A DNA stretch of 64,000 nucleotides from Methylomarinum sp. Ch1-1 (GTDB taxonomy: Bacteria; Pseudomonadota; Gammaproteobacteria; Methylococcales; Methylomonadaceae). Position numbers and translations under genes: made by a program. The notes below the pieces were generated by a model. It searched no databases. It saw only the letters and a list, made by a program, of their open reading frames with translations, and was not told where the DNA came from. The stretch spans positions 3,808,501 through 3,872,500 of the forward strand of contig NZ_CP157743.1 in assembly GCF_030717995.2 (NCBI RefSeq), read 5' to 3'. Positions 27,294 through 37,065 of this stretch are shown piece after piece (positions within the stretch are counted from its first letter, which is position 1; each line of letters opens with the position of its first letter).

Positions 27294-28051
27294 TTTTTTT
27301 AATTATATTTTAAGATAGTACAGAAAGCCCAATTTGTCTGCATGATAATTGAAAATAATAGGCTGGAATTCAATGATGAGTCGTAATGCATTTCCTTAAT
27401 GAGCCAATATTAGAATTTAAGCAACAAAGATTTTCTGATCAAACAATTAGACAACTCTATTTCTTGTTTATGTAATCCATTAATGACAAACACCCAACGA
27501 GAGAGTCAAATTGTTTCTCATTATAAAACGGTCTTCTGTACTCAACAAAGAAGCCTAAGACATTGGCTTAACATAGAGACTAATAAAAAACTTGAACCCC
27601 ATCGTAAATTGGTTTCGCTCGCTGCGGCTGACCCGGAGGGTAAAATGGACACAGCGATGAACTGAGATGAATTTCAAAAGGACATGTTGACGGGATCAAG
27701 TACCGCACGGATGTTTTATTGCGATGTTGTTAACGTTACTGTTAAGTGTCTAGAAAAAAGTCAGACCGCCTTAGATGGACTTCGTCATTCCGGCATGGGT
27801 TACCGGAAACCAGCCATCATGCTAGATATCTTATGCAACTGTTTGGTTTTTATGAAAAAACCCATTAACTGATATTGAATTGAACTTGCTGAAAGCAGGT
27901 GAAAAGGATCTTGATATCTTAACGGTAAAGCATCGTCTATCAGAAACGATGCCTGCCAACCATCTTGACCTTGACAAACAAACGCAACCAACAATTACAG
28001 AAAATGGACGGAGTCAGAATTTCTAGCCCCGCCCAATCTCATTTGCCCTCG
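27294..28051. other. Intergenic stretch with one REP-like element
   Basis: About 750 bp contain no convincing gene. At about 27747-27830 there is a copy of the 'cattccggcatgg...ccggaa...ccagttatcatg' element (see 54517-54602 for the best copy). The rest looks like unique AT-rich DNA that should include the promoter of the AAA-cpaB-cpaC run. The short open frames in it resemble nothing I know. Confidence 0.6.
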
Positions 28052-28222
28052 TTAGCCGTTAGCATTAGAGAGAGAACTTTCAACAGTGCTAAATGTTGTA
28101 CTAACTTCTTGACCTAAACTAGTAATAATTGTAATTGAAACGATGGCGATAAGGGCAACCATAATGGCATATTCGACCATGGTAGCGCCTCGTTGTTTTT
28201 TGTTTGTGATAAGTTTTTTCAT
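28052..28222 (-). CDS. flp: Flp type IVb pilin
   Basis: This is the major pilin of the Tad system. The ATG at 28222 has a GGAGG site with 5-base spacing and gives 56 residues. Basic leader MKKLITNKKQRG is followed by the processed sequence ATMVEYAIMVALIAIVSITI with the +5 glutamate and the Glu-Tyr pair that are hallmarks of Flp pilins. A short serine-rich tail follows. A small pilin with a strong ribosome binding site fits high expression. No TadV prepilin peptidase gene is present in the window. Confidence 0.95.
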   Translation of the reverse strand: MKKLITNKKQRGATMVEYAIMVALIAIVSITIITSLGQEVSTTFSTVESSLSNANG

Positions 28223-28301
28223 ATCGACCTCCAAAGTTTTATAAGAAATACTTCATGTATGCAGATCTAAGTATAGCAAGGAATTTTTGACTCTCCTATA
28301 T

Positions 28302-29828
28302 TTAATGATAAACAATTTCTAAGTCTTCATTTTTCTGAGTTTCTAAAGCCCGAATTTCCAATGACCTGATTGCAGCTATCGATTCTGAGCTTAATTTTAC
28401 TGATTGATGTATAAATATTGTAATATACTTATCTTTGTAGAGTTTTAACCATTGCGGTTGCAAGCCAAAGTAAGTGTTAGCCGGTGACGACGTCAAAAGT
28501 AATGTCCATTTAATTTGATACTCTTTGAGAATTGATTCCAATTTCGTCGCATCTTCACCTAGCGACATGGCCTCAAAATATGCTTTAATAAATTTATCAC
28601 CATAGAGCTCTGCACGGGTATCGATGAGGGTTGAATAACCGGCATATATCATAAATTGTGAAACATTATAATCATTTAAAGCGTTACCCAAAACATCCTG
28701 CTCCCTCTTAAGCGTTTTAAGAACTTTTTGCACTTGCATCGCCTGATCACTTTCTATCTTCCTAACTTCAGCTAAATAAAAGAATATTCCCGCAAAACTC
28801 CCCCCAATAAATAACCAAGCCTTCCAGCCTCTAAAACCCAATTCTCGAAAGTTAAGGTCCGATTGAACTTCTAATTGTTTCGCTAATGGAGTAGCCAATA
28901 TCAAGGGCGACAACACCGACAACAAATCGCTTGCATGACGAACATGCTTCAGAGACAAATGAATCAATCCCAGCATGAAAACAAGTCGAAATAAAGGTAG
29001 CTTGATGCCTCGCCATAAGGCGATCGCTAAAAATGTCAGCAGCCACACTTCCAATGGCTGAAATTTATGAAAATTAGGCGACAGCCATTCAACTATTCTA
29101 CTTAACGCCACGCCTTGGTCAGCCAACTGAAACGGCAACAGAAGACCGTTGATTCCATGCGGGCTAATCATCGCGCAGATAATGCAAATAAAAGTAAAGC
29201 AACTCCATTGCAGAATCAAGACTTTTCTTTTTTCTATGCTAGCGTTAAAAATAGCTTCCACCGCAAAGAAAACACTAAATGCTATACCTACTATAAAACT
29301 TCCATGAAAATTAACCCAAAAGATCATTAACGGCAACATGAAAAAGGGGGGAGAACTTTGTTTTTCACTCGCCTCGACCAACTGGATGCTCCAATAGATC
29401 ATGACAGGCATCACAAACAAGTGCGGCCTTGGTGATGTATGAAATGCCACCAATAAGAATGCAAACAATACAAAAATTAGGCTTTGGACGGTATTGAGGC
29501 GCTTTAATAAAAATTGTAGTAACAGCACCATCGAAAGGAAAAGACTGATTATCATGGCCGTATAAAGCCCAGCCCAGCCACTGTTGTGAAAAATTAGATG
29601 CAGAAATACGGCAGCTAGCCATTCATGCGAAGTCCAAGGTGTTTCTGCATTGCTATATGAAAATATACCCGTAGAGGGTATTTCATGATGCTGCAGAATC
29701 CACTCTCCTACTTTAACATGCCAATAAGTGTCATCAATGACGCCAAGTTTTACAGCTGACAACGCAATCATTAACGACAAAACCCCCCAAACCAGCAAGT
29801 GCAAGTTATCTTTCTGCTTTTCTACCAT
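28302..29828 (-). CDS. Polytopic membrane protein, GT-C glycosyltransferase-like
   Basis: This 508-residue protein has about eleven predicted transmembrane helices. The first extracytoplasmic loop carries DDTYWHVKVGEWILQHHEIPSTGIFSYS and PWTSHEWLAAVFLHLIF. A 'D-x-W/Y-W-H ... G-x-W-I ... P ... D/G-x-F-S ... W-x-x-H-E-W' pattern like this is seen in uncharacterised GT-C-type membrane proteins that may move polyprenol-linked sugars. The specific function is not known. It lies just downstream of the glycosyltransferase gene at 30180-31286 on the same strand and ends 80 bp before the flp gene. Confidence 0.65.
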   Translation of the reverse strand: MVEKQKDNLHLLVWGVLSLMIALSAVKLGVIDDTYWHVKVGEWILQHHEIPSTGIFSYSNAETPWTSHEWLAAVFLHLIFHNSGWAGLYTAMIISLFLSMVLLLQFLLKRLNTVQSLIFVLFAFLLVAFHTSPRPHLFVMPVMIYWSIQLVEASEKQSSPPFFMLPLMIFWVNFHGSFIVGIAFSVFFAVEAIFNASIEKRKVLILQWSCFTFICIICAMISPHGINGLLLPFQLADQGVALSRIVEWLSPNFHKFQPLEVWLLTFLAIALWRGIKLPLFRLVFMLGLIHLSLKHVRHASDLLSVLSPLILATPLAKQLEVQSDLNFRELGFRGWKAWLFIGGSFAGIFFYLAEVRKIESDQAMQVQKVLKTLKREQDVLGNALNDYNVSQFMIYAGYSTLIDTRAELYGDKFIKAYFEAMSLGEDATKLESILKEYQIKWTLLLTSSPANTYFGLQPQWLKLYKDKYITIFIHQSVKLSSESIAAIRSLEIRALETQKNEDLEIVYH

Positions 29829-30179
29829 ATCTTAACTATTTAAAAATTTATTATTTATTGATACTGCATCATCTAGATGCCTAAGAGCTTAGAAATAAAT
29901 ATGACTGCCTTAGGCGCTTCGGCATTCCGGCATGGATTGCCGGAATCCAGTTATCATGGATTTAGATGAACAACTAAGTTCAAAGGTTATAGCCCTTGCG
30001 TTATACACAATTATGCCGTAGATCGAGCTGAGCGACAGCAAAGCCCGACATTTCCGGCGCACCTCAATTTGTTGGGCTTCATTTTATTTAGCTCAATCTA
30101 CACAAATTCAAGACATCCCGCAATTTATGTATAAAGATGAGATTATAGCCCCTCGTCTCAACTTAAAGATCATAAATAA
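29829..30179. other. Intergenic stretch with a REP copy and a MITE
   Basis: The 350-bp gap holds a copy of the 'cattccggcatggattgccg' REP-like element (about 29877-29962) and then a 147-bp MITE (29996-30142, listed separately). I see no gene. Confidence 0.75.
29996..30142. mobile_element. 147-bp MITE with IS4-like ends and 9-bp target duplication
   Basis: The element is bordered by direct repeats TTATAGCCC (29987-29995 and 30143-30151). Its ends contain TTATACACAA on the left and TTATGTATAA on the right, resembling the terminal repeats of the IS4 copy at 43443-44858 (CATCCCGTTATACACAAG). A related but older copy lies at about 52585-52730. It has no coding capacity, so transposition would need a transposase in trans. 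Confidence 0.72.
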
Positions 30180-31286
30180 TCATAGCTCCTCCATGTTTTT
30201 AAAGGTCCAATATGAATTTAAAAAATAATTAACTAAAGTGGCTGGCATAATGCCGATGAACTGATTTAGCTGAGGCGGCCATGTTGGAAACATAAATGAA
30301 AGAAAGACAAAGGTGCTATAGCTTAGGCTAAGCGCCAGCAACGACACAAAATTAAACTTGAGACCTCGAATTTGAAGGGTATCTTTAGTTTGCCGCGAAC
30401 GAAAAGTCCAGCCATTATTTAAGGCAAAGTTTGACAATATCGAAGTTTCAATGGCAATCGGTGAGGCAATATATTTGTTGACGCCAAAATAAAGTAGCGC
30501 TGTAAACATGCCAAGATTGACAATAACGCCCGAGGCCCCGGTAATTAGAAATTTCAAAAACGTGGCAGAAGCCCTAAACCTCAACCACCAAGCATTGATA
30601 ATAAATTCAATGATATCGGACATGCCAAGCTTTGATTCCCCATGAATACGATCAACAAACTCTACAGGAATTTCCTTTATTTTTGCCTTATGGATGAGCG
30701 CCTCAAACAATAAAGCAACTTGGAAAGCATAGCCTTGTACTTTCAAATTAGAAAGATCAATTTTTTTTAGCAATGTTGACCGAATAGCGCGAAAACCGGC
30801 AGTACAATCGCGTACTTGATAAAGACCTGCCAAATATCTAGCCACAATATTCCCATAGCGAGAATTCATTCTACGGTGCCACCCCCATTCATCGGGTATG
30901 CTTCCCCCTTCCACATAGCGACTGCCAATAACAAAATCAGCCCCCTCATCTAGCGCCTGATGAAGCCGAGGCACATCAGATGGCTTGTGTGAAAAATCAG
31001 CATCCATTTCGAAAACAACATCGGCTTTTAGTACATTCAACGCATGAGTCATCCCACGAACATAAGCAGCACCTAGACCTTGTTTACGACCTCGTAACAA
31101 GTGGATATTGGGGTACATAGACTGAAGTTGTTTAACGGTTTCTGCGGTTCCATCAGGGGAATTATCATCAACAACAAGAATGTGCATATCGTGCGCGATA
31201 TTGAGGAACTGTTGCTGAAGTTCTTCAATCAAGCGGCTTATATTCTTTTGTTCATTCCAGGTGGGAATAATTATGACAGTCTTCAT
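30180..31286 (-). CDS. Family 2 glycosyltransferase with C-terminal GtrA-like membrane domain
   Basis: This 368-residue protein combines a polyprenol-phosphate mannose/glucose synthase-like GT2 domain (about 1-225) with a GtrA-type four-helix membrane domain (about 240-365). The GT2 part shows IIPTWNEQKNI, the nucleotide-binding VVDDNSPDGT, EMDADFSHKP (DxD-type site) and the RYVEGGSIPDEWGWHR region. The GtrA part begins FLKFLITGASGVIVNLGMF. The combination suggests synthesis and flipping of a polyprenol-linked sugar at the inner membrane. The gene belongs with the membrane protein at 28302-29828, and a surface or pilin glycosylation role is possible but inferred. Confidence 0.88.
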   Translation of the reverse strand: MKTVIIIPTWNEQKNISRLIEELQQQFLNIAHDMHILVVDDNSPDGTAETVKQLQSMYPNIHLLRGRKQGLGAAYVRGMTHALNVLKADVVFEMDADFSHKPSDVPRLHQALDEGADFVIGSRYVEGGSIPDEWGWHRRMNSRYGNIVARYLAGLYQVRDCTAGFRAIRSTLLKKIDLSNLKVQGYAFQVALLFEALIHKAKIKEIPVEFVDRIHGESKLGMSDIIEFIINAWWLRFRASATFLKFLITGASGVIVNLGMFTALLYFGVNKYIASPIAIETSILSNFALNNGWTFRSRQTKDTLQIRGLKFNFVSLLALSLSYSTFVFLSFMFPTWPPQLNQFIGIMPATLVNYFLNSYWTFKNMEEL

Positions 31287-31937
31287 GCTTAATAAATCTC
31301 AGTGATTGGTATGATATGATTTCATATCATACCAGAGCATTTATACAGCACCGCCTTAAGTTATAAATTTCCTTTAATGCAATTCCAAACGACAAGAAAA
31401 ACAGCAAAAACAAGAAAAAACGCAATCATGCCCTGGAGCGACTACACTAAACAGGATACAGCACATAAATAAACCGGAAGAAAAACAGCGTCTCCCAAAT
31501 GAACGAAAAAAGACGAAACCTAACACCTATAAGTGAAGTGGCCTGACAAAAGTTTGCATGTCATTGGCTACGTCGTTCCGGCATGAATTTCCGGAACCCA
31601 GTTATCATGGAAGATGATTTATACCAATTAAACTTATTTCGAAGGACTTAGCTCAGAATTTAAAGAGCCAACAGTCAAGTTAGCGATTGAATCAAATCAA
31701 TCCATCGCCCAAACTGCTAAAGACTTAGGCGCAAATCCGAATACGTTATATTGCTGGATCAACAAATATTCGAAACCTATTACAGTCGCCGAAAGAACCG
31801 ATGAACATCTTTATGAAGAGTTGAAACGGTTAAAAAAGGAATTAGCTAAGGCTGCCCAGGAGAGTGATTGAAACATAATCAATGTTGTCTTTTTTGGTCG
31901 GCGCTTATATATACATTTTAATTAAAATAATCTTATT
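31287..31937. other. Intergenic stretch with REP-like and IS3 remnants
   Basis: The stretch holds a degenerate REP-like copy ('cgttccggcatg...ttccgg', about 31560-31612) and a truncated IS3-type orfA (31641-31871). Nothing else is recognised. Base composition becomes strongly AT-rich toward 31938. Confidence 0.65.
31641..31871 (+). pseudogene. Remnant of an IS3-family OrfA transposase
   Basis: The frame reads EFKEPTVKLAIESNQS, then IAQTAKDLGANPNTLYCWI and DEHLYEELKRLKKELAKAAQ before a TGA. This is the HTH and leucine-zipper part of IS3/IS911-type OrfA. The N-terminal start codon is missing, the usual ERDILKKA continuation is replaced by ESD-stop, and no orfB follows. It is a decayed fragment directly upstream of the AT-rich gene block. 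Confidence 0.82.
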
Positions 31938-33539
31938 ATGAATTTATTGAATTTAATTATAAATAACAGGAAACATTCATATTTTCTATTTTTTTTAGCA
32001 TTAATTATTTCATTAACATTCTTTGTAGGCACTGTACCCACTCATATTTTTGGTCATGATATTTTCTTTCTACTGGATAATGGATGGAGGGTTTATAATG
32101 GACAATCGCCACATGTCGACTTCACGAGCGCATGGGGTCCAGTTACATTTTTGATCACGGCTCTGGGAATGAAGATTTCTGGAGGCTCTATTGATGCTGT
32201 TGGTTATGGGAGCGCACTATATGGATTGATAATAGGCTTATGGAGTTATTGGTTATGTGGGAATAGATTGGTACCAGCGGTACGAATTCTACTTTGTCTT
32301 TATCTCGTATGTTTAGCAGTCGCACCCTTTCCACTGGGCGTTAACTTTAAAATGTCGAGTCATGCAATGGTATATAACAGATATGGCTATACCTTGCTTG
32401 CTCTTATTTTAATAGACATATATTGCTTCAAAGAAAACAAAGAAAATTATAAAGATTTATTAATAGTTGGAGCATCATCTGGGATAGCTATAGCAATTGC
32501 TTTATTTTTAAAAGCCAGCTATTTTGGAGCCGCTATCATTCTTACACTTTTTTCATTGTTATCTAAAAATATATCAAGACCTTATTTACTTGGAATCATT
32601 GCAAGTTTCACAATCACCACTATTTTTCTTCTATATTTTATTCAATATGATATTATAGCTATACTTAATGATTTAAAAATAGCAGCAGGCGCTAGATCAA
32701 ACAGCGTTTTTATAAATATCATTCTCATTAAAATATTATACAACCTTCCAGTTATATTTTTTATAATTTTACTAGGAATAAAATCACATCATGCTGAGCC
32801 AAACAAATCATATTCACTTAGCTTCAATATAATTTATTTTTGTCTAGTTATTTTATTCGTAGACATATTAATTATATCAAGCAACCAACAATACTTAACT
32901 CTACCTCTCAGCATTATTTTTTCCTTACTACTGTATAATAACATAAACACATTACCACCCCCTAATAAAAACAAAAGCCCTAGCTACTTCAGTACAATTA
33001 AGTTACATCTTATTACTCCTGAAATCATATTCTTCCTAATTTTCTTTGGATTTGACATATCTGGCTTAAGCTATGGCGCTTTACAAAAGTCAAAAGACCC
33101 AGAGACCTTTTCCACAAAAAGGTTTTCTGAATCAAGAATTTCTTCACTTATTCTATTTGACAATAACACAGAGCCAAAAACCAATGGCTCTTTATATACT
33201 GAATATATTAACGATGGCATAGACTTAATTAAAAAAAACAGCAAACCTAATGAAAAAGTATTAGCAATGGAAATGTTTAATCCATTCTCGTATGCTTTAG
33301 GAAGACAGCCAGCCAAAGGTGGTATTGCAGCGGCCGCATTTAACTACACTATAAGTGACAAATACCACCCTTCTGAAAATAAGTTTTTTGGAACTTCTGA
33401 TATTTTAATGGTACCGAAAAGACCAGCATCACCAAATATCTTTTACGATGGTTTCTACAAAATATACCAGCCTTCAATTAAAAAAAAGTTCAAGCTTATA
33501 GCTGAATCAAAGTTCTGGTACTTTTATCGAAAAAAATGA
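31938..33539 (+). CDS. Polytopic membrane protein of unknown function
   Basis: This 533-residue protein has about eleven hydrophobic helices, with a soluble C-terminal domain (about 400-533). The loop after the first helix has GHDIFFLLDNGWRVYNGQSPHVDFTSAWGPV, resembling the first loop of GT-C-type or polymerase-like membrane proteins. I do not recognise a specific family. It is clearly AT-richer than the pilus genes and starts an apparent operon with the next glycosyltransferase (4-bp overlap). Transfer from another organism is likely. It may build or transfer a surface glycan. Confidence 0.65.
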   Translation: MNLLNLIINNRKHSYFLFFLALIISLTFFVGTVPTHIFGHDIFFLLDNGWRVYNGQSPHVDFTSAWGPVTFLITALGMKISGGSIDAVGYGSALYGLIIGLWSYWLCGNRLVPAVRILLCLYLVCLAVAPFPLGVNFKMSSHAMVYNRYGYTLLALILIDIYCFKENKENYKDLLIVGASSGIAIAIALFLKASYFGAAIILTLFSLLSKNISRPYLLGIIASFTITTIFLLYFIQYDIIAILNDLKIAAGARSNSVFINIILIKILYNLPVIFFIILLGIKSHHAEPNKSYSLSFNIIYFCLVILFVDILIISSNQQYLTLPLSIIFSLLLYNNINTLPPPNKNKSPSYFSTIKLHLITPEIIFFLIFFGFDISGLSYGALQKSKDPETFSTKRFSESRISSLILFDNNTEPKTNGSLYTEYINDGIDLIKKNSKPNEKVLAMEMFNPFSYALGRQPAKGGIAAAAFNYTISDKYHPSENKFFGTSDILMVPKRPASPNIFYDGFYKIYQPSIKKKFKLIAESKFWYFYRKK

Positions 33540-34549
33540 AAATAAATAACAATACTTTAAATATCTATTTAGATAAATTTTATAGATTTCCATTTTGTCT
33601 TTATGGCCTTTTAATTTCCAGCCTTGGACTTTTATTATATATATTTGGCGTTCTACTTGGATTCTTTCGTATTTTTTTTGACCCTTCTGGTCATTTATTA
33701 TGGGTTATAGATAGAACCATATGGTATAGCGGCTCCCCTGTTGTTTTGGGTCTAATTTTAATTATCGTCGACCTGTTTTTATTTCTACCAAAAAAACGCA
33801 ATAAAAATGGGATAAAATGGGCCCCTTTAAAAAATAATTCACTTACTGTAGTTCTTACTGCTTATAATGATGAATCAAGTATTGCCTTAGCTGTAAAAGA
33901 CTTTTATAACCACCCCAATGTCAATCGAGTCATAGTGATCGACAATAACAGCACTGATAATACATCAAAAGTTGCCTTAGAAGCTGGGGCATTAGTATTT
34001 AAAGAATATGAGCAAGGGTATGGTCATTGCGTCTGGCGTGCATTGAAAGAAGGCTGTAAATTTGATGACACCGACCTCATATTATTATGTGAAGGAGATA
34101 TGACGTTTCGCTCTTATGACATTGATAAATTTCTAGCTTACTTACCTCATGCCGAGATAGTTAATGGAACAAGAATTTGCGAGCAACTTAGAGCAAAAAA
34201 CACTCAGCTGACTACTTTCATGTATTACGGAAATTTTTTCGTCGGCAAACTTCTTGAGATAAAACATCTTAGTAAAGGCACTTTTACCGATGTTGGAACA
34301 ACATATAAGTTATGTAGAAAAAGCACCCTCACACATCTATTGCCGCTTCTTAATAAAAACATAAACCTCGAATTTAATGCTCATTTTTTAGATACCGCAC
34401 TGACTAATGGAATAAAAATAGTTGAATGCCCAATAACTTTTCATAACCGAATAGGTGCAAGCAAAGGAGGTAATATAAATAACTATCGAGCAATGAAGGT
34501 AGGATCTAATATGATACTTGGAATTCTATTTGGCTGGAGAGAAAAATGA
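33536..34549 (+). CDS. Membrane-associated family 2 glycosyltransferase
   Basis: This 337-residue protein starts with two hydrophobic helices (about 15-45 and 60-85), followed by a GT2 catalytic domain. VVLTAYNDESSI near 105, VIVIDNNSTDNT near 130, and LLCEGDMTFRSYD near 182 are the nucleotide-sugar and DxD-like sites. FTDVGTTYKLCRKSTL near 245 resembles the acceptor-side region of dolichyl-phosphate-glucose synthases. It overlaps its two neighbours by 4 bp each, so the three are translated together. The substrate is unknown. Confidence 0.85.
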   Translation: MKINNNTLNIYLDKFYRFPFCLYGLLISSLGLLLYIFGVLLGFFRIFFDPSGHLLWVIDRTIWYSGSPVVLGLILIIVDLFLFLPKKRNKNGIKWAPLKNNSLTVVLTAYNDESSIALAVKDFYNHPNVNRVIVIDNNSTDNTSKVALEAGALVFKEYEQGYGHCVWRALKEGCKFDDTDLILLCEGDMTFRSYDIDKFLAYLPHAEIVNGTRICEQLRAKNTQLTTFMYYGNFFVGKLLEIKHLSKGTFTDVGTTYKLCRKSTLTHLLPLLNKNINLEFNAHFLDTALTNGIKIVECPITFHNRIGASKGGNINNYRAMKVGSNMILGILFGWREK

Positions 34550-35178
34550 CAGGATATCACAATACACGTTTAGCCTACGATGACCGTAGAGAACTGCTCT
34601 GGAAAACACTTTGTGAATCATATTTTCAGAATTTAGTTTCAGAAGATGCTTCTGTACTAGAGCTAGGAGCAGGTTACGGCCATTTTATTAACAATATTCA
34701 ATGCAAACGTCGTATTGCTATTGACAAATGGAAGGATTTTCCAAATTTTGTTAAACCAGAGATAGAATATCATATTGGAAATGCAGCCAATCTTGATTTT
34801 ATAGAAGATCAATCTATAGATTTTGTATTTGCCAGCAATTTATTCGAACATTTAACACAAGATGAGTTTTCGTTAGTTCTTGAAAATCTTCACAATAAAT
34901 TAAGCAAACATGGCACCTTGAATATCCTTCAACCAAATTTTCGCTTTGCTTATCGTGAATATTTTGACGATTATACCCATATATCAATTTATTCAGATAG
35001 AAGTTTAGTTGATTTTTTGGAATCTAATGGATTTAAAGTTATTTATTGTAAACCTCGATTCCTACCTTTAACAATAAAATCAAAGATTCCTGTGATACCA
35101 TTCTTAATTAAGTTATACCTAAAACTTCCTATTAAACCTATGGGAAAACAGATGTTTGTAAGAGCAAAAAAATTGTAG
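34546..35178 (+). CDS. Class I SAM-dependent methyltransferase
   Basis: This 210-residue protein has the Rossmann-type methyltransferase motif I VLELGAGYGHFINNI at about 40-54. Motif II follows, with the acidic residue in RIAIDKW, and then motif IV FVFASNLFEHL near 100. The pattern fits Methyltransf_11/23 proteins that often methylate sugars or lipids in glycan clusters. It overlaps the preceding glycosyltransferase by 4 bp. No cofactor-independent clue to the acceptor is visible. Confidence 0.87.
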   Translation: MTGYHNTRLAYDDRRELLWKTLCESYFQNLVSEDASVLELGAGYGHFINNIQCKRRIAIDKWKDFPNFVKPEIEYHIGNAANLDFIEDQSIDFVFASNLFEHLTQDEFSLVLENLHNKLSKHGTLNILQPNFRFAYREYFDDYTHISIYSDRSLVDFLESNGFKVIYCKPRFLPLTIKSKIPVIPFLIKLYLKLPIKPMGKQMFVRAKKL

Positions 35179-35243
35179 ACTTAGCTTATAAAATCATCTT
35201 AAATAATGAATCAATGATCTCTTATCATATGTAACATCTATCA

Positions 35244-37019
35244 ATGCTTGACAATCTAGCCTCCCCTTTTCAGTCATTTCTTTCCGTTAACGATAGACTG
35301 TACTGGCTATACATTCTTTCATCTATCACGGTTGCATACTTTTTATATGTTTCTTATAAAAACAAGCATACTGGAGTCATCTTAAGTCCTTTTGCGTTTC
35401 TCTTCCCCAAAAAAGTCATCTTACATCCTTCCGCCATTAATGATTATTTCTTCTTTTACGCCAATACATTGTTTCAAGCTATGTTCATGGGGGTCTTTTT
35501 TTCTTCAACTTCCATAATCATTTCTGGTCATACACAAAATCTATTAACGGCGTCACTTTTCCACTATAAAGGGATCTTTAGCAATATTGCCTACAAAGAC
35601 GTTATTATTGTCGTTATATTAACCCTTATTGGTGATTTCGCCTTATTTATTAGCCATTATTGCCAACATAAGCTTCCTTGGCTATGGGAATTCCATAAGG
35701 TTCACCATTCCGCGGAAGTCATGACGCCAATCACCGTCTATAGGATGCACCCTGTTGATAACATTTTCACCGCAAGCACTGTCGGTATTTTAAATGGTTT
35801 AGCTCTAGGTACTATCTTTTTTTTCATTGGCGAGAATTTTAATTTTGTAAATATTGCCGGTTCCAGCGTGGTTTTAATCTTATTTTATTTATTTGGATAT
35901 AACTTAAGACATTCACATATTTGGCTCAGTTATGGCCCCTTCTTCAGCAAACTGCTGATCAGCCCGGCTCAACATCAAATTCATCATAGCGCCAACCCGA
36001 CTCACTTTGATAAAAACTTTGGTTTTATTTTTGCAATCTGGGATGCCTTATTTAGATCTTTGTATATTCCTAAACAACGGGAAATTCTGTTATTTGGCCT
36101 GGGAGGCCATGAAAATAAACAATTTTCCAGCTTTTGGAGCCTTTATTTAATGCCTTTTAAGAATCTTGCCAGCTCATTTCGACTCTCAATGTTCCTTGAA
36201 CCAAAACGCTATCTTTCCGTTTTAGTTTTTTTATCGATTGTTTTTCCCTCAGTTTATTTAAATTTACGAAGCGCAAAGCCATTGGAAGCTCCTGGAGACG
36301 TTTTCATGGAAGACATGACTTGGAAGGAGATCCAAAAAGCAATCAACTCCGGAACGAATACCGTGTTAATCCCGACAGGCGGAACGGAGCAAAACGGCCC
36401 ACATATGGTGCTCGGCAAGCACAATTACATCGTGAAATATACAGCTGGAAAAATTGCCGAACAACTGGGAGATACCTTGGTTGCCCCCGTTTTAACGTAT
36501 GTCCCAGAGGGCACCATCACCCCTCCCGATGAGCATATGCGTTTTTCCGGAACATTATCGGTATCGGATAAGGTTTTTTCGCAAACGCTTGAATTTACGG
36601 TAAGAAGTTTGAAACAACATGGTTTTAAAACGATAGTTTTTATTGGAGATAGCGGCGGCAATCAGCCGATGCAAGCGCTAGTAGCGGCTAAATTAAATGC
36701 ATTATGGCAAAAAGAAGACATTCGCGTCTTACACATTGATGATTACTATAACAATAATCATCAAATTGAATACCTAAGCAATCATGGCTTTTCGGCAAAA
36801 CAAATAGGCGGCCATGCAGGCATTCGAGACACCTCAGAGCTTTTGGCTATTTTTCCGGACGGAGTTAGAACGTTCGCATTGCAGGATTATTCTCAGTCGA
36901 CTTTCCTTAAAACCGGAGCTAATGGCGATGCAAGCAAAGCGAATGCGATTTTAGGACGGTATTTATTAAAACTTAAAATAGAGGCCGCGGTAAAACAGAT
37001 ACGAGAAAAGAGTCATTAA
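35244..37019 (+). CDS. Sterol desaturase-creatininase fusion protein
   Basis: This 591-residue protein joins two enzyme families. Residues about 20-290 are a membrane-bound sterol desaturase/fatty acid hydroxylase with the di-iron histidine boxes HYCQH (138-142), HKVHH (151-155) and HQIHH (244-248). A further hydrophobic helix (about 323-340) leads to a creatininase-family domain (about 355-580) with GGTEQNGPH (379-387), GKHN (391-394), GDSGGN (468-473) and GGHAG (522-526). Two classical creatininase metal-ligand positions differ (Asn384 for His, Lys-His for Asp), as in a subgroup I recall with a similar motif. The reaction is unknown. The frame is open throughout and the DNA shows no join artefact. 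The 3' third is duplicated at 42968-44889. Confidence 0.82.
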   Translation: MLDNLASPFQSFLSVNDRLYWLYILSSITVAYFLYVSYKNKHTGVILSPFAFLFPKKVILHPSAINDYFFFYANTLFQAMFMGVFFSSTSIIISGHTQNLLTASLFHYKGIFSNIAYKDVIIVVILTLIGDFALFISHYCQHKLPWLWEFHKVHHSAEVMTPITVYRMHPVDNIFTASTVGILNGLALGTIFFFIGENFNFVNIAGSSVVLILFYLFGYNLRHSHIWLSYGPFFSKLLISPAQHQIHHSANPTHFDKNFGFIFAIWDALFRSLYIPKQREILLFGLGGHENKQFSSFWSLYLMPFKNLASSFRLSMFLEPKRYLSVLVFLSIVFPSVYLNLRSAKPLEAPGDVFMEDMTWKEIQKAINSGTNTVLIPTGGTEQNGPHMVLGKHNYIVKYTAGKIAEQLGDTLVAPVLTYVPEGTITPPDEHMRFSGTLSVSDKVFSQTLEFTVRSLKQHGFKTIVFIGDSGGNQPMQALVAAKLNALWQKEDIRVLHIDDYYNNNHQIEYLSNHGFSAKQIGGHAGIRDTSELLAIFPDGVRTFALQDYSQSTFLKTGANGDASKANAILGRYLLKLKIEAAVKQIREKSH

Positions 37020-37065
37020 ATATCACTAGTGTCCGGTTAACCAAATTGTATCGCAAGCGCTCCCG

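Noticed and set aside
36320-36532. Separate creatininase gene start within the fusion gene
   Set aside because: I looked for a stop or ribosome binding site between the desaturase and creatininase parts. The frame is continuous and the linker helix fits a fused protein, so I kept one gene.
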